Positions 16,757 through 24,948 of a stretch of DNA of 55,609 nucleotides are shown here, in pieces. The notes beneath the pieces are model-generated. The model was not told the origin of the DNA, made no database searches, and worked only from the letters and a program-made list of their open reading frames with translations. How positions within the stretch are numbered: position 1 is the stretch's first letter; each line of letters starts with the position of its first letter. The stretch is from Novosphingobium sp. PC22D (GTDB lineage: Bacteria; Pseudomonadota; Alphaproteobacteria; Sphingomonadales; Sphingomonadaceae): assembly GCF_002556635.1 (NCBI RefSeq), contig NZ_MWMO01000022.1, positions 1-55,609 on the forward strand. The letters are read 5' to 3'. Made by a program: the position numbers and the translations under genes.

Positions 16757-17554
16757 GCGGCCACGAGATCAATGCGCTGGACGGCTTCGTCATCGTTACC
16801 GGCGCCTCGAGCGGAATTGGCCTCGAACTGGCGAAACTGGCGGCCAAGGACGGTGTCTCCCTGCTGCTGGTCGCCGACCTCGACCTGGGCGAGGCGGAAG
16901 CAGCGACCCGGGCCGCGGGCGCCAAGTCGGTAGAAACCTTGACTTGCGATCTCGCGACGGCGGAAGGCGTCCAACAGGTCATGCACAAAATCGGGGGACG
17001 GGACGTCTCGGCGCTCATCGCGAACGCCGGCCACGGGCTGGGGGGGCGCCTTCCTCGACGAGGACTGGGCCGATGCCCGCCACGTCATCATGACGAACAT
17101 CGTCGGCACCTGCCAGCTCGTTCATGGCGTGGGACGGCTCATGCGCGCGAAGAACCGCGGACGCATCCTCGTGACCGGATCCATCGCCGGCCATATCCCC
17201 GGAGCTTTCCAGCTCGTCTACAACTCGACCAAGGCCTTTATCGACGATTTCTGCGTTGGGCTTGCCAACGAGCTCAAGGACACGGGTGTGATCGTCACGT
17301 GCCTGCAGCCCGGCCCCACCGACACCGCGTTCTTCGAACGTGCGGGGCTCATGGATACGCAGGTTGGTCAGGATGACAGCAAGGCCGATCCGGCAAAGGT
17401 CGCACGAGACGGCTACACCGCACTGCTGAAGGGCGAGAACCAGATCGTCAGCGGTTTCATGAACAAGATCCAGGCCGCGTTCGCCGACATTCTGCCCGAT
17501 GCCGTAATGGCGCAGATGCATCGCCGGATGGCGCAACCAGACGAGCGAAAGTGA
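16753..17554 (+). pseudogene. Short-chain dehydrogenase/reductase with a frameshift in a G run
   Basis: The first part reads as an SDR: a Rossmann motif VTGASSGIGLELAKL and ALIANAGHGLGG. At a run of seven G (17040-17046) the frame breaks into Arg/Pro-rich sequence. Removing one G restores GHGLGGAFLDEDWADARHV and joins it to the rest, which holds the catalytic Ser (VTGSIAGHIPGAF), Tyr-x3-Lys (YNSTK) and CLQPGPTDTAF. The intact product would be about 266 residues. A one-base homopolymer insertion is also the commonest sequencing error, so the gene may be functional in the living strain. It is the third gene of the EcfG-type operon. Confidence 0.8.
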
Positions 17555-17658
17555 GGTTCGAGCGACATTCTTTCGGCCGACCGTCGCAAGACGCTGGAAG
17601 CGGCCAAGGATGAATTGCGCGACTTGTTCGAAAAAAGAACGGTTGATTGCGATGAGGC

Positions 17659-17683
17659 GGGGGCGGCGACGGTGTCCGCCCCC
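17659..17683. terminator. Hairpin between convergent genes
   Basis: GGGGGCGG (17659-17666) and CCGCCCCC (17676-17683) form a perfect 8-bp G/C stem with a 9-nt loop between the convergent SDR and hemerythrin genes. There is no T-run, so it could act on both strands only weakly or with a factor. Confidence 0.5.
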
Positions 17684-17691
17684 AGCCGAGT

Positions 17692-18222
17692 TCACCGACA
17701 GTAACGCTTGAACTCCTCACGATACCGCTCGGCGAGCAACCCCTGCACTTCGACCGGTGCCGTCTGCACGACATCGGGAAACCATTCTTTCTCTTCCTGG
17801 TAGACGTGCTGCTCGACGGCGCCTTTCACGTGGTCGAGTTTCTCGCGCCAGTCGTCGCTCAACGGATCGAGTTGCTCGATGGCCGCCATCTCGACCTTTG
17901 CCGTGGACTGCTGTCCATAGGCCTCGGTCGCATGATGCTTGCCGCTATGTTCCGAAACCGCAGGATAGAGAACCGCCTCTTCCGCATTCGAGTGACCGGT
18001 CAGGATCAGCGCCAGGGCCTTGAACGCATCCTGCCGCGCCTCCGGTCCGGCCGCGTCCTGGGCCTTCGCGAAAGCAAGTTCGATCTGGCGGTGGTGCTCG
18101 AGAACATCGGCCAGCCATGCACACTGCGGTGCGAGCGCTTCCGCGTTGCGTCGCGCCTCGGCCCGGTCCTCATCGGATGCGAGCGGCATGATGGTCGAGG
18201 CAACCTTGTCCAGTATCGACAT
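17692..18222 (-). CDS. Hemerythrin-domain protein
   Basis: A 176-residue soluble four-helix HHE protein. The iron-ligand pattern is visible: His in LEHHRQIE, His in TGHSNAEEAVLYP, His residues in GKHHATEAYGQQ, and His/Glu in VEQHVYQEEKEWFP. Such proteins bind a di-iron site and take part in oxygen or nitric-oxide sensing and repair of damaged centres. In alphaproteobacteria they are often members of the general stress regulon. No EcfG-type promoter could be seen upstream in 18223-18539. It stands alone, convergent with the SDR. Confidence 0.86.
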   Translation of the reverse strand: MSILDKVASTIMPLASDEDRAEARRNAEALAPQCAWLADVLEHHRQIELAFAKAQDAAGPEARQDAFKALALILTGHSNAEEAVLYPAVSEHSGKHHATEAYGQQSTAKVEMAAIEQLDPLSDDWREKLDHVKGAVEQHVYQEEKEWFPDVVQTAPVEVQGLLAERYREEFKRYCR

Positions 18223-18539
18223 TTTCTATCTCTCCAACTGATTGAGCGCGATCTTTCGGGCGAATTCGTGCGGCCGCGCCTCGGTGAGCAGAAGGATCGA
18301 TACTGTGCGAAGTGCGGCACGCTTCATTGGGTGATTTTCCTTTGATCCTTGGATCGACATGCCCACTCAAGCCACCGGGACCGAAAGGGGTTGCCGAAAT
18401 TGATCGAAGTTATCGATCCGGAAGCATTCGGAACGATGCGCCGAGCGAAGGGCTTCCGGTTCAGTGGCGCGCAGCCCTCAATTCGCATGACCATCGGGTG
18501 CTCTCGGTTCGAGCCCCGAAAATGTCGGGAGGAAATCAG
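18223..18539. other. Divergent intergenic region
   Basis: These 317 nt separate the hemerythrin and the molybdopterin oxidoreductase. No gene is convincing. A short palindrome, GATCC-TT-GGATC, is at 18344-18355. The strong ribosome-binding site GGGAGGAA (18527-18534) belongs to the next gene. Confidence 0.45.
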
Positions 18540-20822
18540 GTGGCGAAGAAAGAATCCGACGAGACAGTGCACTATGATGGTCCATCGGGAGGATGGGGAT
18601 CTCTAAGAGGCATCTCGCGCATCTTCGGCAAGGAGTGGGACAGTCCGGCTGCGCTCGAAACGCTGCGGCGCCAGAACAAGCCGGGAGGTTTCATGTGCGT
18701 GTCGTGCGCATGGGCGAAGCCGGCAAAGCCCCACGCGTTCGAATTTTGCGAGAACGGCGCGAAGGCGACCTTGTGGGAGCAGACGTCCCACCGCTGCACG
18801 CCCGATTTCTTCGCGCGGCATACCGTCTCGGAATTGCGCGAATGGAAGGACCATGATCTCGAGCAGCAGGGCCGGCTGACCCATCCTTTGCGTTACGACC
18901 CCGACACGGACAGATACGTCGAGACGTCCTGGGAGGATGCATTCGCGGCCATTGGCCGCGAGCTTAAGGCGATCGATCCGAAATCCGCCATCTTCTACGC
19001 CTCGGGTCGGGCCAGCCTCGAGACATCCTACCTCTACGCGCTGTTCGCTCGCCTCTACGGACACAACAACCTGCCGGACAGCTCGAACATGTGCCACGAG
19101 ACGACGTCCGTGGGCCTCAAAAAGGTTATCGGCTCGCCCGTCGGAACCTGCGTCCTGAGCGATTTCGACCAGTGCGACGCGATCTTCTTCTTCGGACAGA
19201 ACACGGGCTCCAACAGCCCGCGTTTCCTGCATCCGCTGCAGCGCGCGGTCGAACGCGGATGCAAGATCGTCACCTTCAATCCCGTTCGCGAGAAAGGCCT
19301 GATCGAGTTCGTCAACCCGCAGGACCCGGCGCAGATGACCGTGGGCAAGCCGACTGAAATCTCTTGCCAGTACCATCAGGTTCGTCCCGGCGGCGACATC
19401 GCGGCGATCATGGGCATGTGCAAGCACGTGCTCGCCCGCGAAAATCGTCAGTGGGAGGAGCAGCGCCACCACCTGCTCGACGTGGACTTCCTCAAGCAGC
19501 ACACGAAGGATTTCGAGAATTTCGTGCAGAGTGTCCGGACTGCCGGCTGGGAAGAAATCGAACGGGAATCGGGGCTGTCACGCGCCGACCTCGAAGCGGC
19601 CGCGGACGTCTATTGTGATGCGCGGGCCGTCATCGGCATATACGGCATGGGGGTGACGCAGCACGTCCACGGTTCGCAGACGATCGGCATGCTCGTGAAC
19701 CTGCTGCTCATGCGCGGCAACATCGGGCGCGAAGGTGCCGGCATTTCGCCGGTGCGCGGGCATTCGAACGTGCAGGGCCAGCGCACGGTGGGGATCTCGG
19801 AGAAGCCTGAACTGGTCCCGCTCGACCATCTGGCCGAGCAGTTCGGCTTCGATCCGCCGCGCGACAAGGGGATGAACACGGTCGAGGCCTGCGAAGGCAT
19901 TCTCGATGGCACGGTTCAGGCTTTCGTCGGGCTCGGCGGCAATTTCGTGCGCGCCATTCCCGAGCGCGAGAAAATGGAGCGTGCATGGACCGGCATGCGC
20001 CTCACCGTCCAGATCGCGACCAAGCTCAATCGCAGCCATCTGATCAACGGCAAGGTCGCCTACCTTCTGCCATGCCTCGGCCGCTCGGAAGAGGACATGC
20101 AGGAAAGCGGCCCACAGGCGGTAACCATGGAGGACTCGCTTTCATGCATCCACGGCTCGCTGGGCAAGCGCAAGCCGGCGAGCGAGCACTTGCTGTCCGA
20201 ACTGGCGATCGTTGCCGGCATGGCAAAAGCGACGCTTCCCCAAAACCCCAAGGTTCGATGGGACGAATGGATCGGCGACTACGCCAAGGTCCGTGACCTG
20301 ATCGAGCAGACCTATCCCGATCGCTTTTCAGACTTCAACGCGCGCGTGTTCACGCCCGGAGGGTTCTATCGCGGCAACAAGGCGCGCGACCGGATTTGGT
20401 CGACCGAAAGCGGAAAAGCCGAATTCACCATACCCGAAAAGCTCAACGCCGTTGGCGCGGAGGATGCGGTCGGCCGCTACCGTCTCATCACGATGCGCTC
20501 GAACGACCAGTTCAACACCACGATATATGGAAATTCCGACCGGATGCGCGGGATCGAGGGCACGCGCGACGTCCTGCTCATGAGCCCTGCCGAGATCGCG
20601 GCGGCGGGCCTGCGCGAAGGCCAGGTCGTCTCGCTGGTGAGCGACGCGGAGGACGGCGAGCACCGCCAGGTCGACGGCTTGACGGTCACCCCGTTCGACC
20701 TGCCTCGGGGGTGCGTGGGAGCCTACTACCCGGAAATGAACCCGCTCATCCCGCTTTGGTACCATGACCAGCTTTCGAAGACCCCGGCCGCCAAAGCGGT
20801 GCCCGTCCGCATCCTCGCCTGA
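18540..20822 (+). CDS. Molybdopterin oxidoreductase of the FdhF/YdeP family
   Basis: The 760-residue enzyme starts at GTG 18540, because GGGAGGAA lies 5 nt upstream; longer upstream starts extend into non-homologous sequence. The N-terminus has a Cys cluster MCVSCAWAKP...FEFC rather than the usual C-x2-C-x3-C of [4Fe-4S] formate dehydrogenases, typical of the YdeP-type branch. Molybdopterin-guanine-dinucleotide contacts follow (IFYASGRASLETSY, FFFGQNTGSNSPRF, GIYGMGVTQHVHGSQ), and the C-terminal molydop-binding domain (about 650-760) includes RLITMRSNDQFNTT. In E. coli YdeP is linked to acid resistance; the substrate is unknown. A small membrane protein follows 11 nt later. Confidence 0.88.
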   Translation: MAKKESDETVHYDGPSGGWGSLRGISRIFGKEWDSPAALETLRRQNKPGGFMCVSCAWAKPAKPHAFEFCENGAKATLWEQTSHRCTPDFFARHTVSELREWKDHDLEQQGRLTHPLRYDPDTDRYVETSWEDAFAAIGRELKAIDPKSAIFYASGRASLETSYLYALFARLYGHNNLPDSSNMCHETTSVGLKKVIGSPVGTCVLSDFDQCDAIFFFGQNTGSNSPRFLHPLQRAVERGCKIVTFNPVREKGLIEFVNPQDPAQMTVGKPTEISCQYHQVRPGGDIAAIMGMCKHVLARENRQWEEQRHHLLDVDFLKQHTKDFENFVQSVRTAGWEEIERESGLSRADLEAAADVYCDARAVIGIYGMGVTQHVHGSQTIGMLVNLLLMRGNIGREGAGISPVRGHSNVQGQRTVGISEKPELVPLDHLAEQFGFDPPRDKGMNTVEACEGILDGTVQAFVGLGGNFVRAIPEREKMERAWTGMRLTVQIATKLNRSHLINGKVAYLLPCLGRSEEDMQESGPQAVTMEDSLSCIHGSLGKRKPASEHLLSELAIVAGMAKATLPQNPKVRWDEWIGDYAKVRDLIEQTYPDRFSDFNARVFTPGGFYRGNKARDRIWSTESGKAEFTIPEKLNAVGAEDAVGRYRLITMRSNDQFNTTIYGNSDRMRGIEGTRDVLLMSPAEIAAAGLREGQVVSLVSDAEDGEHRQVDGLTVTPFDLPRGCVGAYYPEMNPLIPLWYHDQLSKTPAAKAVPVRILA

Positions 20823-20833
20823 AAGGAACAACC

Positions 20834-21025
20834 ATGGAAATTATCTGGGCGTTCGTTGTCGTCGCCGGTCCGGTCCTTCTGGCCGCGGCCTTGATCTATG
20901 GCACGGTGCAATACCTTCGCAGAGACCGGCGCCTCGATCCGGTTTCTGAGGAAAGCGCCAGGAGAGTCAGGGAAGACATCGCGCGCGAAGAAGACCGTGC
21001 CGCGCGGCAAGACAAGTTGTCCTGA
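20834..21025 (+). CDS. Small single-pass membrane protein
   Basis: A 63-residue protein with one N-terminal transmembrane helix (about 3-27, IWAFVVVAGPVLLAAALIYG) followed by a charged cytoplasmic tail (RRDRRLDPVSEESARRVRED). A clear ribosome-binding site (AAGGAAC) lies just before its ATG. It is 11 nt downstream of the molybdopterin oxidoreductase and surely co-transcribed; it might anchor or assist that enzyme. No family is recognised. Confidence 0.68.
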   Translation: MEIIWAFVVVAGPVLLAAALIYGTVQYLRRDRRLDPVSEESARRVREDIAREEDRAARQDKLS

Positions 21026-21160
21026 AAAGCACCCGCGAGAGCATCGGCACCGGCCTGAATGCACGTCGGCTGGAGCGACATGTTAACCCAGGTTATTGTC
21101 ACGGCAGTGCGGTCTGGCAGCCTGACGGACGCCCGGGGTGGGAACTGACCGGGAGATTCT

Positions 21161-21844
21161 ATGCTTGCCACCGTCGGGCACACCTCATGCCAAGCCGCGA
21201 CCTTGCGCGAGCTTGCCTTGCGCCACACGACCCGGACCTATCATCGAGGAGAAACCATCCGCGCCGAAGGACAGCGATCCGAAAGCATCTATATCGTGCT
21301 GGATGGTTGGGCGGAACAGCATGCGCAGCTCCGCGATGGGCGAAGCCAGGTGCTGGCGGTCTATCTTCCCGGGCAAATGTGCAGCGCCGACAGTTTTGGC
21401 GAAGAACGTCTCGACGGCACACTGTCCGCCCTGACACGGCTCCGCCTCGGCGAGATCGAGCGCGACCGCTTCAGCGCATACATCTCCTTGTACCATGACG
21501 CCGCTTTCGAACTCGCCGCGTCGCAGCGACTCCAGTCGGCGATCCAGCGACGATGGCTCATGTGCCTTGGCCAGCGCTCTGCGCTCGAGCGCATCGCGCA
21601 TCTCATGTGCGAACTTTTTGTGCGACAAAGAGTATCGGGGCAGGCACGCGAATGGTCCTGTCCGTTTCCGCTGACACAGCAACAGATTGCCAAAATATGC
21701 GGATTGACCCAGGTGCACACCAACCGCGTCATCCAGGAGTTGCGCCGGCGCGATCTCGCGGTGATCACCCGCAAGCAGCTCCGGCTTATCGATTTCGAGG
21801 CGCTTTCAGCCACTGCCCTGTTCGATCCGAGCTATTTGCAGTGA
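21161..21844 (+). CDS. Crp/Fnr-family transcriptional regulator
   Basis: The 227-residue regulator has a beta-barrel sensor domain (about 25-125, TYHRGETIRAEGQRSESIYI, YLPGQMCSADSF) and a Crp-type helix-turn-helix (about 150-215, LTQQQIAKICGLTQVHTNRV). It resembles the regulator at 7995 but has clearly diverged. No Fnr-type Cys cluster is present. The 135 nt upstream contain the short palindrome TAACC-CA-GGTTA (21083-21094), which could be an operator. It lies just ahead of the antiporter/AI-2E gene pair and may control them. Confidence 0.86.
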   Translation: MLATVGHTSCQAATLRELALRHTTRTYHRGETIRAEGQRSESIYIVLDGWAEQHAQLRDGRSQVLAVYLPGQMCSADSFGEERLDGTLSALTRLRLGEIERDRFSAYISLYHDAAFELAASQRLQSAIQRRWLMCLGQRSALERIAHLMCELFVRQRVSGQAREWSCPFPLTQQQIAKICGLTQVHTNRVIQELRRRDLAVITRKQLRLIDFEALSATALFDPSYLQ

Positions 21845-21950
21845 GACGCGGTTACGCGGATGCCGTCGTGCTCGCTGATCGCAAAGCCGGGCTTGAATGC
21901 GCTCCCCTGCCCGCCCGCGCCAAACCGTGTCGCGACAGGGAGGCGCAAAT

Positions 21951-23252
21951 GTGAATCTCGCGCCACTCCTTCTCGGTATCGGCGTCCTGACCCTTTGCGT
22001 TGCCTGGCTGCCTCAACTGCTCGATCGCGTACCGTTGACGCTTCCCCTGTTCTGCGTGGGGCTGGGTGCGGGGCTTGAGTTCACGGGCGTTCTGGCCATT
22101 GAGTTCGAGACACTGTTCGCCGGATCGGACTTCGAGCTGCTGACCGACCTCGCGCTGATCGTGGCGCTGCTTGGTGCCGGCCTCAAGATCGACCGGCCGC
22201 TCGGGTGGCGCCGCTGGAATACGCCCTGGCGGCTGATCGGCATCGGCATGCCGGTGATGGCGCTGTGCGTCGGACTGGCGGGCATCTGGCAAGGTTATCC
22301 CGTCGCGATCGCCTTGTTTCTCGCAGGCGCCTTGAGCCCGACCGATCCGGTCCTCGCATCTACCGTCGCGGTCGGTCCCCCCGGTTCGGGTGAGGAAGGC
22401 GAGGTGCGCTTCGGCCTTTCCGGCGAAGCAGGGATTAACGATGGTCTCGCCTTCCCGATAGTCCTTGCCGGCCTGACCCTGGCGAGCGGAGACGCACTGG
22501 ATGGCGGCTGGATCGGCGCGAACCTCATTCTGCGCGTTGCACTTTCGATCGCGCTCGGTTGGGGCATCGGCCGTTTGCTTGGATGGCTGACATTCGGCGT
22601 AAGCCATTTTCCTCTCACCGGAGCCGCCAGCGGATTGGTGGCACTGGGTGTCGCGCTGTCGGCCTATGCCGCAACCGAACTGGCTTCGGGCTACGGCTTC
22701 ATCGCCGTTTTCATGACCGCACTCGCGCTTCGCGAATCCTGCCCCAGCGATCCCTTTCACAAGTCGATGACCGACTTCATCGAGCAGATCGAGCGGATTG
22801 CCATCATGTTCGTGCTGATTGCCTTTGGCGCCATCGTCGCCAGCGGCGAGTTCAGCATGCTCGGCTGGCAGGATGCTGCCCTTGCCGCCGCTCTCCTCTT
22901 CGTTGCGCGGCCGGCTTCGGTGCTATTGGCCATGATCGGATCGCCGCTGCCGATGCGGGGCCGTCTGGTTCTGGCCTTCTTCGGCATCCGCGGGGTCGCC
23001 ACCCTTTACTACCTCGCCTTCGCTTCCGACGTGCTGATCCCGCAGTTCGAGAATGCGCATGCGCTGGCGACGCTGATGGTCTTCATGTCCCTCGTGGTGC
23101 ACGGCCTCGCGGCCCGGCCGCTGATGTCCTGGCTGGACCACGTGCGCGAGGCATCGCTTAAGAATGGCGAGCATCCCGATCTCATCGCCCTTTCCGAAGG
23201 CACCTTCGCGAACCGCGAGGAACAGAACTTGCGCAAGGAGGTGTCCGAATGA
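21951..23252 (+). CDS. CPA1-type cation:proton antiporter
   Basis: A 433-residue integral membrane protein of about 12 transmembrane segments. The start is GTG 21951, with GGAGG-type site GGGAGG 7 nt before; the nearby ATG is followed at once by a stop. Family signatures are present: the ion-site motif SPTDPVLASTVAV and GEAGINDGLAFP, which match the conserved Asp and Glu/Asn-Asp of NhaP-type antiporters, and a C-terminal FGIRGVATLYYL. It should exchange Na+ or K+ for H+ across the inner membrane. Its stop overlaps the AI-2E transporter start (ATGA), so the two form an operon. Confidence 0.87.
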   Translation: MNLAPLLLGIGVLTLCVAWLPQLLDRVPLTLPLFCVGLGAGLEFTGVLAIEFETLFAGSDFELLTDLALIVALLGAGLKIDRPLGWRRWNTPWRLIGIGMPVMALCVGLAGIWQGYPVAIALFLAGALSPTDPVLASTVAVGPPGSGEEGEVRFGLSGEAGINDGLAFPIVLAGLTLASGDALDGGWIGANLILRVALSIALGWGIGRLLGWLTFGVSHFPLTGAASGLVALGVALSAYAATELASGYGFIAVFMTALALRESCPSDPFHKSMTDFIEQIERIAIMFVLIAFGAIVASGEFSMLGWQDAALAAALLFVARPASVLLAMIGSPLPMRGRLVLAFFGIRGVATLYYLAFASDVLIPQFENAHALATLMVFMSLVVHGLAARPLMSWLDHVREASLKNGEHPDLIALSEGTFANREEQNLRKEVSE

Positions 23253-24292
23253 CCCCGAAGACTGGCCGGTCCGAGTTCATCGCGCGGCTGCTTATCGCGG
23301 CTCTGGCCGTGGTCCTGATTTGGGTGGCCTGGTCCCTGAGAAGCCTGCTCATCATCGTGATGGGGGCTATCGTTCTTGCCGTCCTGCTGCGTAGCATCGC
23401 CGACCCCGTCAGTCGCCGCACCGGTTTGGGGACCAAGTCATCCACCGCGATCGCCGTCCTTCTGACTCTTCTTCTTGCGGGGGCCAGTGCATGGTTGTTC
23501 GGCACGCAGGTCGCAGCCCAGTTTGGGCAGATCGCGGCGATCATGCCGCATTCGTGGGACGAGTTGCGCGAGCAGGCGGAGCGCATTCCGTTCGCGACTT
23601 CGGTTCTCGATTCGCTCACGCAGAGTGAGGACCTCTCGACGCGGCTGGCCTGGCTGATGCGCATGGCAGGCGACGCGGTGACCGCCTTTTTCCTCATCTG
23701 TTTCGGGTCGATCTTTCTGGCAGCGCAGCCTCGTCTCTATCGCGACGGCGTCCTTCAACTGGTGCCGCCGGGGCGGCGATCGCTTGCCGGTCACGCGATC
23801 GACGATGCCGGCCGGGCGCTGCGGCTATGGTTGCTGGGTCAGCTGATGTCGATGATGGCGGTGGGCCTGCTTACGGGTATCGGCCTCTGGCTGGCGGGGG
23901 TTCCCTCGCCCGTCGCGCTCGGGCTGATCGCGGGACTGACCGAAGGCATTCCCTACCTGGGCCCCATCCTGGGCTCGTTCCCCGGCCTGCTCGTCGCGTT
24001 CACGCAGAGCCCGATGACCGCGCTTTGGGCGCTCGTCGTCTACGTGGCGGTCCAGCAGATCGAGGGTAACACGCTGGTGCCGCTGATCCACCGCAAGATG
24101 GTGTCGCTGCCCCCGGCCTTGACGCTGTTCTGGATCATGGCGGCGGGATTGCTTTTTGGGGTCCTTGGCCTGGTCTTCGCCACGCCGATCCTGGTTGTGG
24201 CCTATGTCCTGGTAAAACGCCTCTACATTCGCGAGGCGCTTGACACGCAGACCAGCATTCCAGGCGAAGACCGCGAACCCACCCAGTCGTAA
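23249..24292 (+). CDS. AI-2E family transporter (PerM/TqsA type)
   Basis: The 347-residue membrane protein has paired N-terminal helices (LLIAALAVVLIWVAWSL, LLIIVMGAIVLAVLL), a soluble middle region and a C-terminal set of helices carrying family signatures (GLIAGLTEGIPYLGPILGSF and QQIEGNTLVPLIHRKMV). Members were first linked to autoinducer-2 export, but several are now considered ion or small-solute transporters, including Na+/H+ antiporters. Coupling by ATGA to a CPA1 antiporter makes an ion-homeostasis role attractive. The C-terminal tail is short and hydrophilic. Confidence 0.88.
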   Translation: MTPKTGRSEFIARLLIAALAVVLIWVAWSLRSLLIIVMGAIVLAVLLRSIADPVSRRTGLGTKSSTAIAVLLTLLLAGASAWLFGTQVAAQFGQIAAIMPHSWDELREQAERIPFATSVLDSLTQSEDLSTRLAWLMRMAGDAVTAFFLICFGSIFLAAQPRLYRDGVLQLVPPGRRSLAGHAIDDAGRALRLWLLGQLMSMMAVGLLTGIGLWLAGVPSPVALGLIAGLTEGIPYLGPILGSFPGLLVAFTQSPMTALWALVVYVAVQQIEGNTLVPLIHRKMVSLPPALTLFWIMAAGLLFGVLGLVFATPILVVAYVLVKRLYIREALDTQTSIPGEDREPTQS

Positions 24293-24376
24293 CCTGATAC
24301 GCAGCCCCGTGCCAGGCCATCAGCGTACGGATACGACCATGGACGGTACCCGCAACGAACTCGACCGGGTCGAAAG

Positions 24377-24568
24377 CGAATTGGTCCCATAGCCACAGGC
24401 AACGATATCAATATCGGGGCTGGCGACGAGATCGGCATAAATCGCGCGAGTCCTCTCCTGGTCTCCGGCATCGTCGTGGAGTTCCAGCCGGACTTCCCGA
24501 CCAAGCAGGCCGCCCCCGCGGTTGACGTTTTCCAGCCAGATTTCGTGGGCGATCCGGGCCGATCCCGT
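24377..24568 (-). pseudogene. Fragment of a periplasmic ligand-binding protein (LivJ type)
   Basis: A stretch of about 64 codons reads ARIAHEIWLENVNRGGGLLG, then REVRLELHDDAGDQERTRA and DIDIVACGYGTNS. This is the second and third secondary-structure block of Peripla_BP_6 branched-chain amino-acid or amide-binding proteins. Neither the signal peptide nor the remaining 300 or so residues are present. It lies in another frame immediately behind the azoreductase fragment, so it is a gene remnant fused at a deletion junction. Confidence 0.62.
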
Positions 24569-24576
24569 GTTTTCGG

Positions 24577-24810
24577 CTCGGGACCGTAGCCGATCCTCTC
24601 GGCGCAAATGAACGTGACATCGGTCATTCCGATGAAGCCGAGAAGCGTCGTCAGATACGGCTCCCGGAAATCCATGCCCTTGGTCGGGCCTTCGGTATAA
24701 AGTCCTCCCCGGCTCTGGATGACGATGACGCGCTTTCCCTTGATCAGCCCTTCGAGGCCGTTCTCCCCGTATGCGAACGTCACCCGGGGGCGCAGGACGT
24801 GATCGAACCA
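24577..24810 (-). pseudogene. Fragment of FMN-dependent NADH-azoreductase (AzoR type)
   Basis: About 78 codons encode the C-terminal part of an azoreductase: WFDHVLRPRVTFAYGENG, then KRVIVIQSRGGLYTEG and LLGFIGMTDVTFICAER, ending in GPE. The N-terminal flavodoxin core is missing and the reading frame runs on into unrelated codons. Both this and the neighbouring periplasmic-binding fragment are truncated at a common point near 24570, which suggests a deletion joined two former genes. The region 24293-24948 has no intact gene. Confidence 0.68.
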
Positions 24811-24948
24811 ACGCCGGTCGTGGCGGCCGCTGCGATGTTCTCCTGCGTTCCTTTCACTTCGAGAACCGCTTTCCTCGCCCACCGCGCCGCTTCAAAGGGA
24901 GGTCTCACTCGGCTAGCCTTGCTTCCAGGCAATGGCGGAGGTGAGCAC

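Noticed and set aside
18503..18520. GGTTCGAGCCCC resembling a tRNA T-arm
   Set aside because: The flanking bases do not form a five-pair T-stem, and no acceptor or anticodon stem is found.
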